A DNA stretch of 64,000 nt from Hyphomicrobiales bacterium (GTDB lineage Bacteria; Pseudomonadota; Alphaproteobacteria; Rhizobiales; JAJFHC01): positions 1-64,000 of the forward strand of contig JAJFHC010000124.1 of NCBI GenBank assembly GCA_021775835.1, in the 5' to 3' direction. Position 1 is the stretch's first letter, and every line of letters starts with the position of its first letter. A program made the position numbers and the translations under genes. Shown in pieces: positions 1 through 8,553 of this stretch. Below the pieces are notes generated by a model, which had not been told where the DNA came from, made no database searches, and saw nothing but the letters and a program-made list of their open reading frames with translations.

Positions 1-298
1 GCCATTCCTCATCATGCTGCGTCACGTCCTGCCCAATGTCATGAGCCCCGTTCTGGTGATTGCCACCATTAATCTGGGCCTCGCGGTCATCACGGAAGCC
101 ACGTTGTCGTTTCTGGGTGTCGGCATTCCAACCACCCAGCCGTCCCTCGGCACTCTCATCCGTATCGGCAACGATTTCCTTTTCTCCGGCGAATGGTGGA
201 TCACCATATTCCCCGGCATCGCCCTGGCCGCCCTCGTTCTGGCTGTGAACCTTCTCGGTGACTGGTTGCGCGATGCGCTCAACCCGAAACTGCGATGA
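1..298 (+). CDS. Dipeptide/oligopeptide-type ABC permease, DppC family (C-terminal part)
   Basis: This is the last ~98 residues of an inner-membrane permease whose beginning lies left of the window; the reading frame runs from base 2. It starts inside the conserved cytoplasmic EAA loop (HVLPNVMSPV) and continues through two hydrophobic segments to the typical C-terminus GDWLRDALNPKLR, as in DppC/OppC/GsiD proteins. The stop is followed within 16 bases by the first of two ATPase genes, so it is part of a peptide-type importer operon. The substrate cannot be read from this fragment. Peptide-type importers also carry opines, nickel and small onium compounds, so the nearby betaine genes are only a hint. 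Confidence 0.9.
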   Translation, partial: PFLIMLRHVLPNVMSPVLVIATINLGLAVITEATLSFLGVGIPTTQPSLGTLIRIGNDFLFSGEWWITIFPGIALAALVLAVNLLGDWLRDALNPKLR

Positions 299-313
299 GG
301 ATTGAGCCGTCCG

Positions 314-1303
314 ATGAGTGAAACCGAAGCTGAATGCGTCCTTTCGATCCGCGACCTTGTGGTTCAGTTTCCCACCCGGCGCGGCGTCTTGACGGCAGTG
401 GACTCGATTTCCTTCGATGTGGCATCCGGTGAAGTTGTTGGCCTGGTCGGAGAATCCGGTGCCGGCAAATCAATGACCGGTGCCGCCATCATCAATCTGA
501 TCGAACCTCCCGGCCGCATTGCTGGCGGTGAAATCCGGCTTAATGGCGAGCGAATCGACAACCTGTCCCAGGAGGACATGCGCAAGGTCCGCGGCAAGCG
601 GATCAGCATGGTTTTCCAGGATCCGTTGACGAGTCTCAACCCGCTATACCGGATCGGCGAGCAGTTGGTAGAGACCATCCTGACACACCTGCCGCTATCA
701 GCCGACGAGGCCCGCAGGCGTGCCATATCGCTGTTGGAAGAGGTCGGCATTCCGGCGGCCGCCAGCCGCATAGATGCCTATCCGCACGAATTTTCAGGCG
801 GCATGCGCCAGCGGGTCGTCATCGCCCTGGCCTTGTGTGCCGAACCGGATCTGGTCATAGCCGACGAACCGACGACCGCATTGGATGTGTCTGTCCAGGC
901 ACAGATCATCACGTTGCTGAAACGCCTGTGCCGTGAACGCGGTATGGCTGTCGTTCTGATTACCCACGACATGGGTGTGATTGCAGAGACCGCCGATCGA
1001 GTGGCTGTCATGTACGCCGGCAGGCTTGCAGAAATTGGCCCGGTTCGAGACGTCATCAAGTCTCCCAAACATCCCTACACGGCCGGCCTGATGGGCTCCA
1101 TCCCTTCGCTTGAGGCCGACGTCGCCCGTCTTGTGCAGATACCAGGCTCCATGCCCCGCCTGACGGCTATCCCCACCGGATGCGCATTTCATCCGCGTTG
1201 CGAGAAGGCGTTCGCACGGTGTTTCGTGGAGCGTCCGCAAATCGTAAAAACAGACAGCAATCACGTTGCCTGCTGGCTCCATGACGCGGAGACGCTGCCA
1301 TGA
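314..1303 (+). CDS. Peptide-type ABC transporter ATP-binding protein, DppD family
   Basis: ATPase subunit that pairs with the next gene to energise the DppC-like permease. From the ATG at 314 the Walker A GESGAGKS is at about residues 46-53, followed by the signature FSGGMRQRV, the Walker B LVIADEPTTALD and the switch His in LITHD. The C-terminal oligopeptide-transporter domain (GCAFHPRC) is present and distinguishes it from amino-acid ATPases. A TTG at 302 could extend it by four codons, but GAGGA at 297-301 sits at a usable distance only from the ATG at 314. Its stop overlaps the next start as ATGA, which suggests translational coupling. Confidence 0.92.
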   Translation: MSETEAECVLSIRDLVVQFPTRRGVLTAVDSISFDVASGEVVGLVGESGAGKSMTGAAIINLIEPPGRIAGGEIRLNGERIDNLSQEDMRKVRGKRISMVFQDPLTSLNPLYRIGEQLVETILTHLPLSADEARRRAISLLEEVGIPAAASRIDAYPHEFSGGMRQRVVIALALCAEPDLVIADEPTTALDVSVQAQIITLLKRLCRERGMAVVLITHDMGVIAETADRVAVMYAGRLAEIGPVRDVIKSPKHPYTAGLMGSIPSLEADVARLVQIPGSMPRLTAIPTGCAFHPRCEKAFARCFVERPQIVKTDSNHVACWLHDAETLP

Positions 1304-2286
1304 GCGACGAAACCCTGGTTGAGGTTAAGGATCTGCGCCGTATATTCGATGTATCCAAACCATGGCTCACCCGGACCCTCGAGCGCCGGCCAAAGGAACT
1401 TCTTCTGGCCGTCGACGATGTCTCCTTCAAGATCACCAAGGGCCAGACGTTCGGGCTGGTTGGAGAATCCGGTTCCGGCAAATCGACGGTCGCAAAAATG
1501 GTGGTCGGCCTGCTCCCGGCAACGGATGGCGTGATAAAGATCGACAACGTCGAAATGACGGTTTCAGGCGGCAAGACACAGGACATGCGTCGCCTGCGCC
1601 GCCGCATCCAGATGATCTTCCAGGACCCCTATGCAAGCCTCGATCCGAGATGGCGTGTGGAGGATATCATCGCCGAGCCCATTCACGCCTTCGACCTTGC
1701 CAATTCGAAGACGGAAGTCACCGAACAGGTCAACCAGTTGCTGAGCGTCGTCGGCCTTGACCCGGCCGACGGGCGCAAGTTTCCTCATGAGTTTTCCGGT
1801 GGCCAACGCCAGCGCATCTGCATTGCCCGGGCACTCGCCTCGAAACCGGAATTCATCGTCTGCGACGAACCCACCTCCGCATTGGATGTATCCGTGCAGG
1901 CACAGATCCTGAACCTGATGCGGGACCTTCAGGACGAATTCGGATTGACCTATCTCTTTATCAGCCATGATCTCTCCGTCATAAGACACATGGCCACCCA
2001 TATCGGGGTCATGTATCTGGGCCGCCTGGTTGAAGTGGCCACGGCGAAGGATCTCTTCCGAGCGCCCCGGCACCCCTATACCCAGATGTTGCTGAACGCG
2101 GTTCCTGACCTGGACATGGTGCAAAAGGAACGCAAACCGGTCGAAGGCGAGATTCCCAACCCCATCAACCCACCATCAGGTTGTACGTTCCACCCACGTT
2201 GTCCCCTGGCATCGGAGCGTTGCATGCGAGAGGTCCCCCAGGCCCGCAGCGACGACAAGGGCACCCTCACCTGTCACAACGCGTGA
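1300..2286 (+). CDS. Peptide-type ABC transporter ATP-binding protein, DppF family
   Basis: Second ATPase of the importer, 328 residues, overlapping the DppD-like gene by four bases. It carries Walker A GESGSGKST, signature FSGGQRQRI, Walker B FIVCDEPTSALD, the switch region LFISHD and the C-terminal oligo_HPY segment GCTFHPRCPLASERC. The order permease-DppD-DppF is the classic dpp/opp order. No binding protein follows in this operon. The closest candidate is the family-5 binding protein at 10736-12331, about 8 kb away on the other strand; linking the two is an inference. Confidence 0.92.
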   Translation: MSDETLVEVKDLRRIFDVSKPWLTRTLERRPKELLLAVDDVSFKITKGQTFGLVGESGSGKSTVAKMVVGLLPATDGVIKIDNVEMTVSGGKTQDMRRLRRRIQMIFQDPYASLDPRWRVEDIIAEPIHAFDLANSKTEVTEQVNQLLSVVGLDPADGRKFPHEFSGGQRQRICIARALASKPEFIVCDEPTSALDVSVQAQILNLMRDLQDEFGLTYLFISHDLSVIRHMATHIGVMYLGRLVEVATAKDLFRAPRHPYTQMLLNAVPDLDMVQKERKPVEGEIPNPINPPSGCTFHPRCPLASERCMREVPQARSDDKGTLTCHNA

Positions 2287-2313
2287 GCGATTTTGAAAAA
2301 TACCGACCGACAA

Positions 2314-3165
2314 TCACTCCACATCTCCAGCACAACGAAACCCCACCATATCAAGGCCGATATTGTCGGGATTGCCGTGGCGATAACTGGTTCTGAGACA
2401 ATACGGATTATTACCCCAGCCGCCGCCGCGGAGCACGACTTCGGACGGCCTGCCAGGAAATCGGCTTGACGTCCATTCCCAGACGTTTCCAGCCATGTCC
2501 AGCATGCCGAACGGCGATATCCCTTCGGGAAAACTCCCTACAGGTGCGGTCTGCTGAAAACCATCCGTGCCATCCGGAGCACAGCATGGGACTGTCCCGA
2601 AATTGGCGAGTCGCTTTCCGGAACCGTGTTCCGGTGCAACATTGCCCCAGGGATAACGCCGTCGGTCGTCACCGCGCGCCGCCAATTCCCATTCCGCGTC
2701 GGTCGGCAATCTCAAACCGTGATAGGCACAGAAAGCAGCACCGTCCCGTTGCGAAGTCTGCAGCACCGGATGATCCGCACGGTACTCAAGAAAGTCCTTA
2801 CGCTCTTTTTCCGGGCCGAATGGTCGCCGCCAGTTGGCACCGTGCACTTTCGTCCATCGCCTCTCCCAGACAAACCCCGCGCCTGATCGTTCAGCATCCG
2901 TAAGGTGTCCGGTCGCCGTTACGAATGCGGAGAATTGAGCATTCGTGACTTCATTCCGCATCAACCTGAAGACACCCACCGATTCCACGCGCGGCGTCTC
3001 GTCCGGCTCGCCCTCACGATCTCCCATCGTGAATGTCATGGCCGGCACAACCACCAGATCCAGGTCCTCGGTCGTCTGACTGAGACCAGGAGTGTTTGCC
3101 GCAAACGAACCGGCTACCATCATGATCAACAACAACGGTACAGACATATTTTCGCCAGAGAGCAT
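2314..3165 (-). CDS. Secreted formylglycine-generating-enzyme-like (SUMF1/FGE-sulfatase domain) protein
   Basis: A 283-residue protein with an N-terminal hydrophobic stretch (SVPLLLIMMVAGSFA) that looks like a signal peptide, then a single FGE-sulfatase domain recognised by FTMGD near the start, LPTDAEWELAARG in the middle, GNVWEWT, and a C-terminal LRGGGWGNNPYCLRTSYR...GFRC block. True FGE uses a Cys pair in this last block to convert a sulfatase Cys to formylglycine. Here only the second Cys is kept and a Gly occupies the place of the first, so ordinary FGE activity is doubtful. The start is fixed by a strong AAGGAGGT eight bases before the ATG at 3165. No sulfatase gene is nearby. Such domains also occur in non-catalytic or ergothioneine-type proteins. 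Confidence 0.85.
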   Translation of the reverse strand: MLSGENMSVPLLLIMMVAGSFAANTPGLSQTTEDLDLVVVPAMTFTMGDREGEPDETPRVESVGVFRLMRNEVTNAQFSAFVTATGHLTDAERSGAGFVWERRWTKVHGANWRRPFGPEKERKDFLEYRADHPVLQTSQRDGAAFCAYHGLRLPTDAEWELAARGDDRRRYPWGNVAPEHGSGKRLANFGTVPCCAPDGTDGFQQTAPVGSFPEGISPFGMLDMAGNVWEWTSSRFPGRPSEVVLRGGGWGNNPYCLRTSYRHGNPDNIGLDMVGFRCAGDVE

Positions 3166-3431
3166 AAGAACCGACCTCCTTACGCAAACCTAGCGCTGCC
3201 GGTGTCAAACGGGCAAAGCACGTATGCGTCACTGCCTTTTGTCCTCAGTGCCAACACATATTGATTCGGGTCGAACCCGGCACGGCCTCATGATATTCAT
3301 ATTGCTTCGTTATCAAATGGCGGAATTTCACTTTCGTCATCTCCGGGGTCGACCGCCAGCGCGTCTTGCAATAACGTCCCCGTTTGAATAGCCATGTTTC
3401 TAAACTTTGAATTCCTCCCGGAGTCGTTCCT
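3166..3431. other. Divergent intergenic region
   Basis: This spacer of about 266 bases separates the FGE-like gene (minus) from the ABC exporter (plus). Apart from the Shine-Dalgarno AAGGAGGT of the minus-strand gene at its left edge and GGAG before the GTG start at 3432, I see no convincing promoter, operator or RNA element. Confidence 0.4.
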
Positions 3432-5297
3432 GTGATCGGCAAGATATTCAGTTGGCTTGAAGGCTACTGTGAGGCGTTTCCGGTAGAACAACCGCCGAAA
3501 CCGCCCACAACCTTCGCCGCCTTCATCATCCATTACGCAAAGCCTTTCTGGCCCATGATCCTGGCCAGTTCGATCTTTGCCATAACGGTGGCGCTGATCG
3601 AGGTTTCCCTGTTTGCCTTCATCGGCAACCTGGTTGACTGGCTGACCGCGGCAAATCGCGAGACCTTCTGGGAAGACCACAAGGCACAGATCATCCTGAT
3701 GAGCGTTTTGGTGCTGGTCGGTCTGCCGGTTCTGAAGTTCTTCTACGAGTCCGTCATTCACCAGGGTTTGCTGGGCAATTTCGCAATGCGGACCCGATGG
3801 GAGGCCCACCGCTACGTCCTGCGCCAGAGCATGGATTTCTTTCAGAACGATTTTGCGGGCCGGGTCGCCACCAAGGTGATGCAGACGGCCCTCGGCGTTC
3901 GCGACGTGGTCATGAAGATCACGGAGGTGCTGTTGTATGTCGGTGTCTACTTTACGGGCGCGGTGGTCCTGTTTGCGATCAGCGATCTGCGCCTGACTGC
4001 ACCGCTGATAATCTGGTTTGCAGGCTACATGACGGCGATGTGGTATTACGTCCCCCGGCTTCAGCGGGTTTCGAAGGCGCAAGCCGATGTTCGCTCCGTG
4101 GTGACGGGAAGAATTGTCGACAGCTACACCAACATCAGTACGGTCAAGATGTTCGCGCATGGCGAAAGCGAAGACAATTACACTAAGGAGAGTATGGAGG
4201 ACTTTCTGCAAAACGTTTACCTCCAGATGCGCCTTTCAACCCAGCTCACGGTCATCCTCAACACGCTCAACAGTTTCCTGCTCTTTTCGGTTTCAGCCCT
4301 TTCCGTCTGGCTCTGGTACATCGGGGCTGTAACCACTGGTGCAATCGCCTTTGCCGTCGGCCTTGTCTTCAGGCTTCAGGGCATGGCGCACTGGATCATG
4401 TGGGAAATTTCAGGGTTGTTTGAAAACATCGGCGTGGTCGAGGATGGTGTACAGACGATTGCCCGGGACCGCGATGTACTTGATGCCGATGATGCCGCGG
4501 CCCTTAACGTCGAGCGTGGCGAGATCCGTTACGAACAGATCCACTTCAACTACGGGAAACATGGCGGGGATAGCCAGAAACGCGTGATCGAAGATCTCAG
4601 CCTCACCATAAAAGCGGGAGAAAAAGTCGGTCTGGTTGGCCGGTCCGGCGCCGGCAAGTCCACATTGGTCAACCTTCTGTTGAGGTTCTACGATCTCGAA
4701 GGCGGCCGTATCTCTGTCGATGGCCAGAACATCGCTGCCGTAAAACAGGAAAGCCTGCGCACGCAGATTGGCATGGTTACCCAGGACACATCGCTGCTTC
4801 ACAGATCGGTCCGGGAAAACATTCTGTACGGACGCCCCGATTCAACCGAAGAAGAAATCAGGGCGGCCGCGAGGAAAGCGCATGCCCAGGACTTCATCGA
4901 CGACCTGGAAGATCTGGGTGGCCGCAGAGGCTATGATGCCCAAGTCGGCGAACGTGGCGTCAAATTGTCCGGAGGACAACGCCAGCGCATTGCGATCGCA
5001 AGAGTGTTGCTGAAGAACGCCCCCATTCTGGTTCTGGACGAGGCCACAAGTGCGCTCGATTCGGAAGTGGAGGCAGCCATACAGGAAAACTTCAATGCCC
5101 TGATGGAAAACAAGACCGTCATCGCCATTGCCCATCGGCTTTCGACGATCGCCGCCATGGACCGCCTCGTGGTCATGGACGAAGGCCGCATCATCGAAGA
5201 GGGTTCCCACGAGGAGTTGCTGAAGAAGGGTGGTCTTTATGCCGAACTCTGGTCCCGCCAGTCCGGTGGATTCCTGGCTCGGGAGGCTGCCGAGTAA
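3432..5297 (+). CDS. ABC exporter with fused permease and ATPase domains
   Basis: A 621-residue half-transporter of the MsbA/lipid-multidrug exporter type. The N-terminal part is a six-helix transmembrane domain (hydrophobic segments from about residue 37 to about 330). The C-terminal nucleotide-binding domain has Walker A GRSGAGKST, Q-loop GMVTQDTSLL, signature LSGGQRQRIAIARV, Walker B ILVLDEATSALD and switch IAHRLSTI. The start is GTG with GGAG eight bases upstream. It would work as a homodimer, or with a partner not present here. It is followed by a strong intrinsic terminator, so it is probably a single-gene unit. The exported substrate cannot be inferred. Confidence 0.9.
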   Translation: MIGKIFSWLEGYCEAFPVEQPPKPPTTFAAFIIHYAKPFWPMILASSIFAITVALIEVSLFAFIGNLVDWLTAANRETFWEDHKAQIILMSVLVLVGLPVLKFFYESVIHQGLLGNFAMRTRWEAHRYVLRQSMDFFQNDFAGRVATKVMQTALGVRDVVMKITEVLLYVGVYFTGAVVLFAISDLRLTAPLIIWFAGYMTAMWYYVPRLQRVSKAQADVRSVVTGRIVDSYTNISTVKMFAHGESEDNYTKESMEDFLQNVYLQMRLSTQLTVILNTLNSFLLFSVSALSVWLWYIGAVTTGAIAFAVGLVFRLQGMAHWIMWEISGLFENIGVVEDGVQTIARDRDVLDADDAAALNVERGEIRYEQIHFNYGKHGGDSQKRVIEDLSLTIKAGEKVGLVGRSGAGKSTLVNLLLRFYDLEGGRISVDGQNIAAVKQESLRTQIGMVTQDTSLLHRSVRENILYGRPDSTEEEIRAAARKAHAQDFIDDLEDLGGRRGYDAQVGERGVKLSGGQRQRIAIARVLLKNAPILVLDEATSALDSEVEAAIQENFNALMENKTVIAIAHRLSTIAAMDRLVVMDEGRIIEEGSHEELLKKGGLYAELWSRQSGGFLAREAAE

Positions 5298-5327
5298 CCG
5301 ATCCATTGCGAATATCGTTCAAAGCAC

Positions 5328-5366
5328 AAAAAGGGCCGGTTCGGATTAATCGAACCAGCCCTTTTT
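5328..5366 (+). terminator. Intrinsic terminator after the ABC exporter
   Basis: An inverted repeat with arms AAAAAGGGCCGGTTCG (5328-5343) and CGAACCAGCCCTTTTT (5351-5366), with one unpaired base in the stem and a 7-base loop, ends in a T-run followed by more T-rich sequence. The A-run on the other side means it could also terminate leftward transcription from the small gene at 5409-5561. Confidence 0.88.
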
Positions 5367-5408
5367 GCTGTTTTTGCCCCCGGTCGGGGATACCGGAGTC
5401 GTATCTAG

Positions 5409-5561
5409 CTAGAGAAGCGCACTACCGTTAAGGGTGCTCACGCGGCCTGGGATGACACCAATGTCGTACAGTGTGTCGTCCTGAAGATTGCGAAGCTGGG
5501 CAACGAGACGGTTATGGAAGTACCATTTTTTCACGGTGTTGAAGTATGCAAAATGGGACAT
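5409..5561 (-). CDS. DUF1127-like small protein
   Basis: A 50-residue protein starting MSHFAYFNTVKKWYF. The start at 5561 is chosen because GGAGG lies seven bases before this ATG; a longer frame exists upstream but lacks such a signal. The middle section, RLVAQLRNLQDDTLYDIGVIPG, matches the DUF1127 pattern (arginine-rich helix, then L-x-D-I-G), which in alphaproteobacteria marks very small, often stress- or RNA-related proteins. Function here is not known. It stands alone between the exporter terminator and the methyltransferase gene. Confidence 0.75.
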   Translation of the reverse strand: MSHFAYFNTVKKWYFHNRLVAQLRNLQDDTLYDIGVIPGRVSTLNGSALL

Positions 5562-5766
5562 TTCGTTGCCTCCGATCAGGTGTGAATACTGTGCGCTTCT
5601 GCACGATGCTATGGACCCTAGATAGGAGAACATCGCATTTGCGGAAACCGATATTATTGCAGACGAGGCATGCACTTAGTGCATAGGTCCCGTGCGGCGA
5701 CAGCGCGAGAGTTTCGCCGCCGCCGCGCATCGCAAAGAGCGAGTCTCATACCGCCGGACCAGGATG

Positions 5767-7233
5767 TCAATCGGTAAGCATTTCGTCGAGTTTTTGGACA
5801 ATACGGGCGCGCATATCTACGCTACCGCGTTCAAGCCACGCATCCACGTCCGATCGTTCACAAAGCGACGGAAACCAGTTCTCCGAAAGATACCTGTCCT
5901 GGGTATGCTGGTCCGTCAGAAAGGCGTTGTCGGGGGCTGCCCGCTTGACGACCTCGACGGCAACGGTATCGGGGTCCACGATCACACCCGCTGCCATCTG
6001 ATTGGCCCATCCCACCAGTTCATCGCACAATACAAGCATTTCCAGAGAGCCGGTTCTGCCACCGGAAAGGTACCCCAGGTTGTGAATGAACGGCGTACTG
6101 GCAAGCACCGCCATTGCCATGTTGGCACCCGCTTCGGAAGCCGCCTGGGCGTCGAAATCGTGGGAGTCCGAACACCCGGCACCGACCCAGGCTGGAATGC
6201 CGATCGACTTGAAGTAATCCGCCGCTCCAAGCCCCGTGAGCATGTATTCCGGTGACCCGTAGGCCAGGTCTGCCTGGCGCATGTCCATAGGTAGGATGGC
6301 CGAGCCGCTCATTACCGGCGCCCCGGGCTCGGTCAACTGGTGAATAACGATACCCGCCATTGCTTCTGCTGACGACTGGGCGATCGCGCCCGCTACGGTG
6401 ATGGGGCAGGACATACCCGGAAACGTTGCGGGGTAACACACCAGCGGTACCCGCCAGCGCGCGCAGTTGATCACACGCATGCAGAATTCATCAGGCAGCT
6501 TGAGCGGCGACACCGGCCCGAGCAGTTCAAGGCCGATCGGCTTGTCAGCCAGATTGTTCCAGCCGCCGCTGACATCCGCCAGATAGGTCCAGCATTTTTC
6601 CGACAGAATCTCGTCGTGCGCGGTAAAGGCCGCCGGTTTTGAGCAGTGGGTCGTCAGCGCCTTGAGGCTCAATACCGCCTCTTCCTCGCCCGGCACGTCG
6701 CTTGGATACCCAAGCGAGCAGGACATATCCAGATTGGGAAGTTGCTCGCAGACTCTCCCCGTTCGGCCAATGTCGTCGAGCAGGCACGGCCTGTGCGTTC
6801 GTGTCCTGTGATCGAGAATGCGAACACAGTTGTGACCGGGCACATAGTTTGACGTATTGCCGCCTGTGTCGACCCGGAGCCCGCCATTCTGGTCGTAGAG
6901 CCTGATGGCATCGGGCACGGTGGAAATGGCCCGGTTGACGAGGTCGGGGGGAATCCGAACAAAACCGTCGGAACCTTCGCGGCAACCATGGTCTCTGACC
7001 AGCATTTCCTTCGTCGGCGGATGATCGATGATGACGCCGATCTCCCAGAGGATCTTGAGCACGGCGTCATGAATCAGCGCGTTTCCGTCAGACGATACGA
7101 CGTCCAGCCCCAATTGCCTCTCTTTGCGGCTGGAGGCCGTCCCGGATGCCGCCTTGCGCCGTATCTTGTCACCGCGCGAACTTTTGCGTCCGCTTCGTAC
7201 TGGTTTTTCCTGTCGCAACTGAGTGTCCGCCAT
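5767..7233 (-). CDS. MttB-family (trimethylamine methyltransferase-like) protein
   Basis: A 488-residue member of the MttB superfamily, whose studied members transfer a methyl group from trimethylamine, glycine betaine or other quaternary amines to a corrinoid protein. The frame is continuous without an in-frame amber codon, so this is a non-pyrrolysine type, like glycine-betaine methyltransferase MtgB. Family features seen include a basic N-terminus (about residues 12-40), SKPAAFTAHD, GPVSPLKLP and the Gly-rich second half with GSAILPMDMR and YLSGGRTGSLE. The start at 7233 has AGGTAGG upstream. No corrinoid protein or reactivase gene lies in the window. The divergent LacI-type gene is its likely regulator. 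Substrate unknown. Confidence 0.88.
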   Translation of the reverse strand: MADTQLRQEKPVRSGRKSSRGDKIRRKAASGTASSRKERQLGLDVVSSDGNALIHDAVLKILWEIGVIIDHPPTKEMLVRDHGCREGSDGFVRIPPDLVNRAISTVPDAIRLYDQNGGLRVDTGGNTSNYVPGHNCVRILDHRTRTHRPCLLDDIGRTGRVCEQLPNLDMSCSLGYPSDVPGEEEAVLSLKALTTHCSKPAAFTAHDEILSEKCWTYLADVSGGWNNLADKPIGLELLGPVSPLKLPDEFCMRVINCARWRVPLVCYPATFPGMSCPITVAGAIAQSSAEAMAGIVIHQLTEPGAPVMSGSAILPMDMRQADLAYGSPEYMLTGLGAADYFKSIGIPAWVGAGCSDSHDFDAQAASEAGANMAMAVLASTPFIHNLGYLSGGRTGSLEMLVLCDELVGWANQMAAGVIVDPDTVAVEVVKRAAPDNAFLTDQHTQDRYLSENWFPSLCERSDVDAWLERGSVDMRARIVQKLDEMLTD

Positions 7234-7332
7234 CTTCTACCTACCTGGTCTCAATTAACGCCATCCATGACCAAAGATGGCAATTCAGATCCCATCAACG
7301 CGATCATTCTCAATGGGTGATATGATTTAGTG

Positions 7333-7340
7333 TAACGTTA
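7333..7340. promoter_or_regulatory. Possible LacI-type operator half-palindrome TAACGTTA
   Basis: TAACGTTA is a perfect 8-base palindrome with a central CG, as is common in LacI/GalR operators. It lies in the 256-base spacer between the divergent mttB-like and lacI-like genes. One short site is weak evidence and no second copy was found. Confidence 0.3.
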
Positions 7341-7489
7341 AAGTAGCCTCTCTACAACCACACTCTTGATGCTTTTCATTGGGGCTCAAAACAACGTCGC
7401 AAAATCGGACACAGGCAGTTACCCAAGCGCCAAGGTAGACTGAATCAGCAGGAATGTTATTGTCCGCGGACCCAAACCGGCAAGGTTCC

Positions 7490-8539
7490 ATGACTGACTC
7501 GGAAAGACAGAATTCGGCAAGGCGCGTAACCCTCAAGCAGGTCGCGATTGCTGCCGAAGTCTCGCCGATGACAGTGTCCAATTACGTCAACGGTCATCAT
7601 CACCTGATGTCAGACGCGGTGCGGGACCGGGTCGCGCATGAAATCTCCCGCCTGAACTACCGGCGCAACGATGCAGCACGGAACCTGCGCCAGTCCCGTC
7701 TCCTCTCGATCGGCATGCTGATCGTCGACAATTCCCCCACTTACCTGGCCGACGGCTACACCACCCAGATCGTTGCCGGCGCCAGCAATCATCTCACCGA
7801 CCAGGGATTCTCTCTTCTGCTGCAGGGTATCAGGCCGGACGATTTCGAAACCTCGCCCCTGGTGACCAGCATACGTACCGATGGCCTTTGTGCCCTGTTG
7901 TCCGGCGATGACGAAAGTCGGCTGGCACAGATCGAAACCCTGAAGCGGGTTGGCCAGCCCTTGATCGTCTTTCTGGAAAAACTCGACACCGCTCATCCGG
8001 ACATATGCTCGATCCGGCAGAACGAATTTGAATCCGGGCGTGTCATGGGAGAGCATGTGTCTCAAAGAAGCCCGTCAACGGTGGTACTGCTGGCCGCGTC
8101 CGACAATCGCTGGGCAGCCGTGGTGGAGCGCATGCAGGGCATGGTCGACGGGTTGGAATCGGGCACCGGCACCCCCAGGATCATTTCACTGGACTGTGGC
8201 ACAGGCGGCTTTGATGACACCCAGGCAGCCCTCGGTTCCTACATTAGCTCAGACGGCATGCCCGATGCGATCATGTCGGTCAACGACCAGATGGCGATTG
8301 CCGCAATGCAGATGGTCCAGAACCGCGGCGCCGCTATTCCCGACGACGTTCTCGTGACGGGCTTCAACGCATTCGACTTCAGGCGGTATGCTCAACCGGA
8401 ACTCACCTCGATCCGGTCCCCGGCCTACGAAATGGGTGCCCGGGCAGCGGCAGAAATGCTGAACCGTCTGGAGACGGGCACGTTCAGAGAAAACGAGATC
8501 ATTTTCCCGTTTGAATTTCTAAAAGGCCAATCGACCTGA
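7490..8539 (+). CDS. LacI/GalR-family transcriptional regulator
   Basis: A DNA-binding repressor-type protein with the N-terminal LacI helix-turn-helix (VTLKQVAIAAEVSPMTVSNYVNG) followed by a periplasmic-binding-protein-like effector domain of about 270 residues. The start at 7490 places the HTH close to the N-terminus, with AAGG a few bases upstream. A start at 7454 (12 residues longer) is possible. It is divergent from the MttB-family gene at 5767-7233, so control of that gene in response to a small ligand is the simplest reading. The ligand is unknown; in this context a methylated amine is as likely as a sugar. Confidence 0.87.
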   Translation: MTDSERQNSARRVTLKQVAIAAEVSPMTVSNYVNGHHHLMSDAVRDRVAHEISRLNYRRNDAARNLRQSRLLSIGMLIVDNSPTYLADGYTTQIVAGASNHLTDQGFSLLLQGIRPDDFETSPLVTSIRTDGLCALLSGDDESRLAQIETLKRVGQPLIVFLEKLDTAHPDICSIRQNEFESGRVMGEHVSQRSPSTVVLLAASDNRWAAVVERMQGMVDGLESGTGTPRIISLDCGTGGFDDTQAALGSYISSDGMPDAIMSVNDQMAIAAMQMVQNRGAAIPDDVLVTGFNAFDFRRYAQPELTSIRSPAYEMGARAAAEMLNRLETGTFRENEIIFPFEFLKGQST

Positions 8540-8553
8540 ATTTGACTGGAGGT

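Noticed and set aside
3297..4211. Long minus-strand open frame antisense to the ABC exporter (304 codons)
   Set aside because: It is a shadow of the exporter frame in GC-rich DNA, with His/Gln/Asp-rich composition and no recognisable domain.
6466..6475. TTGATCACAC inside the first mttB-like gene as a further operator
   Set aside because: Two flank mismatches break the palindrome, and it lies in coding sequence far from a start.
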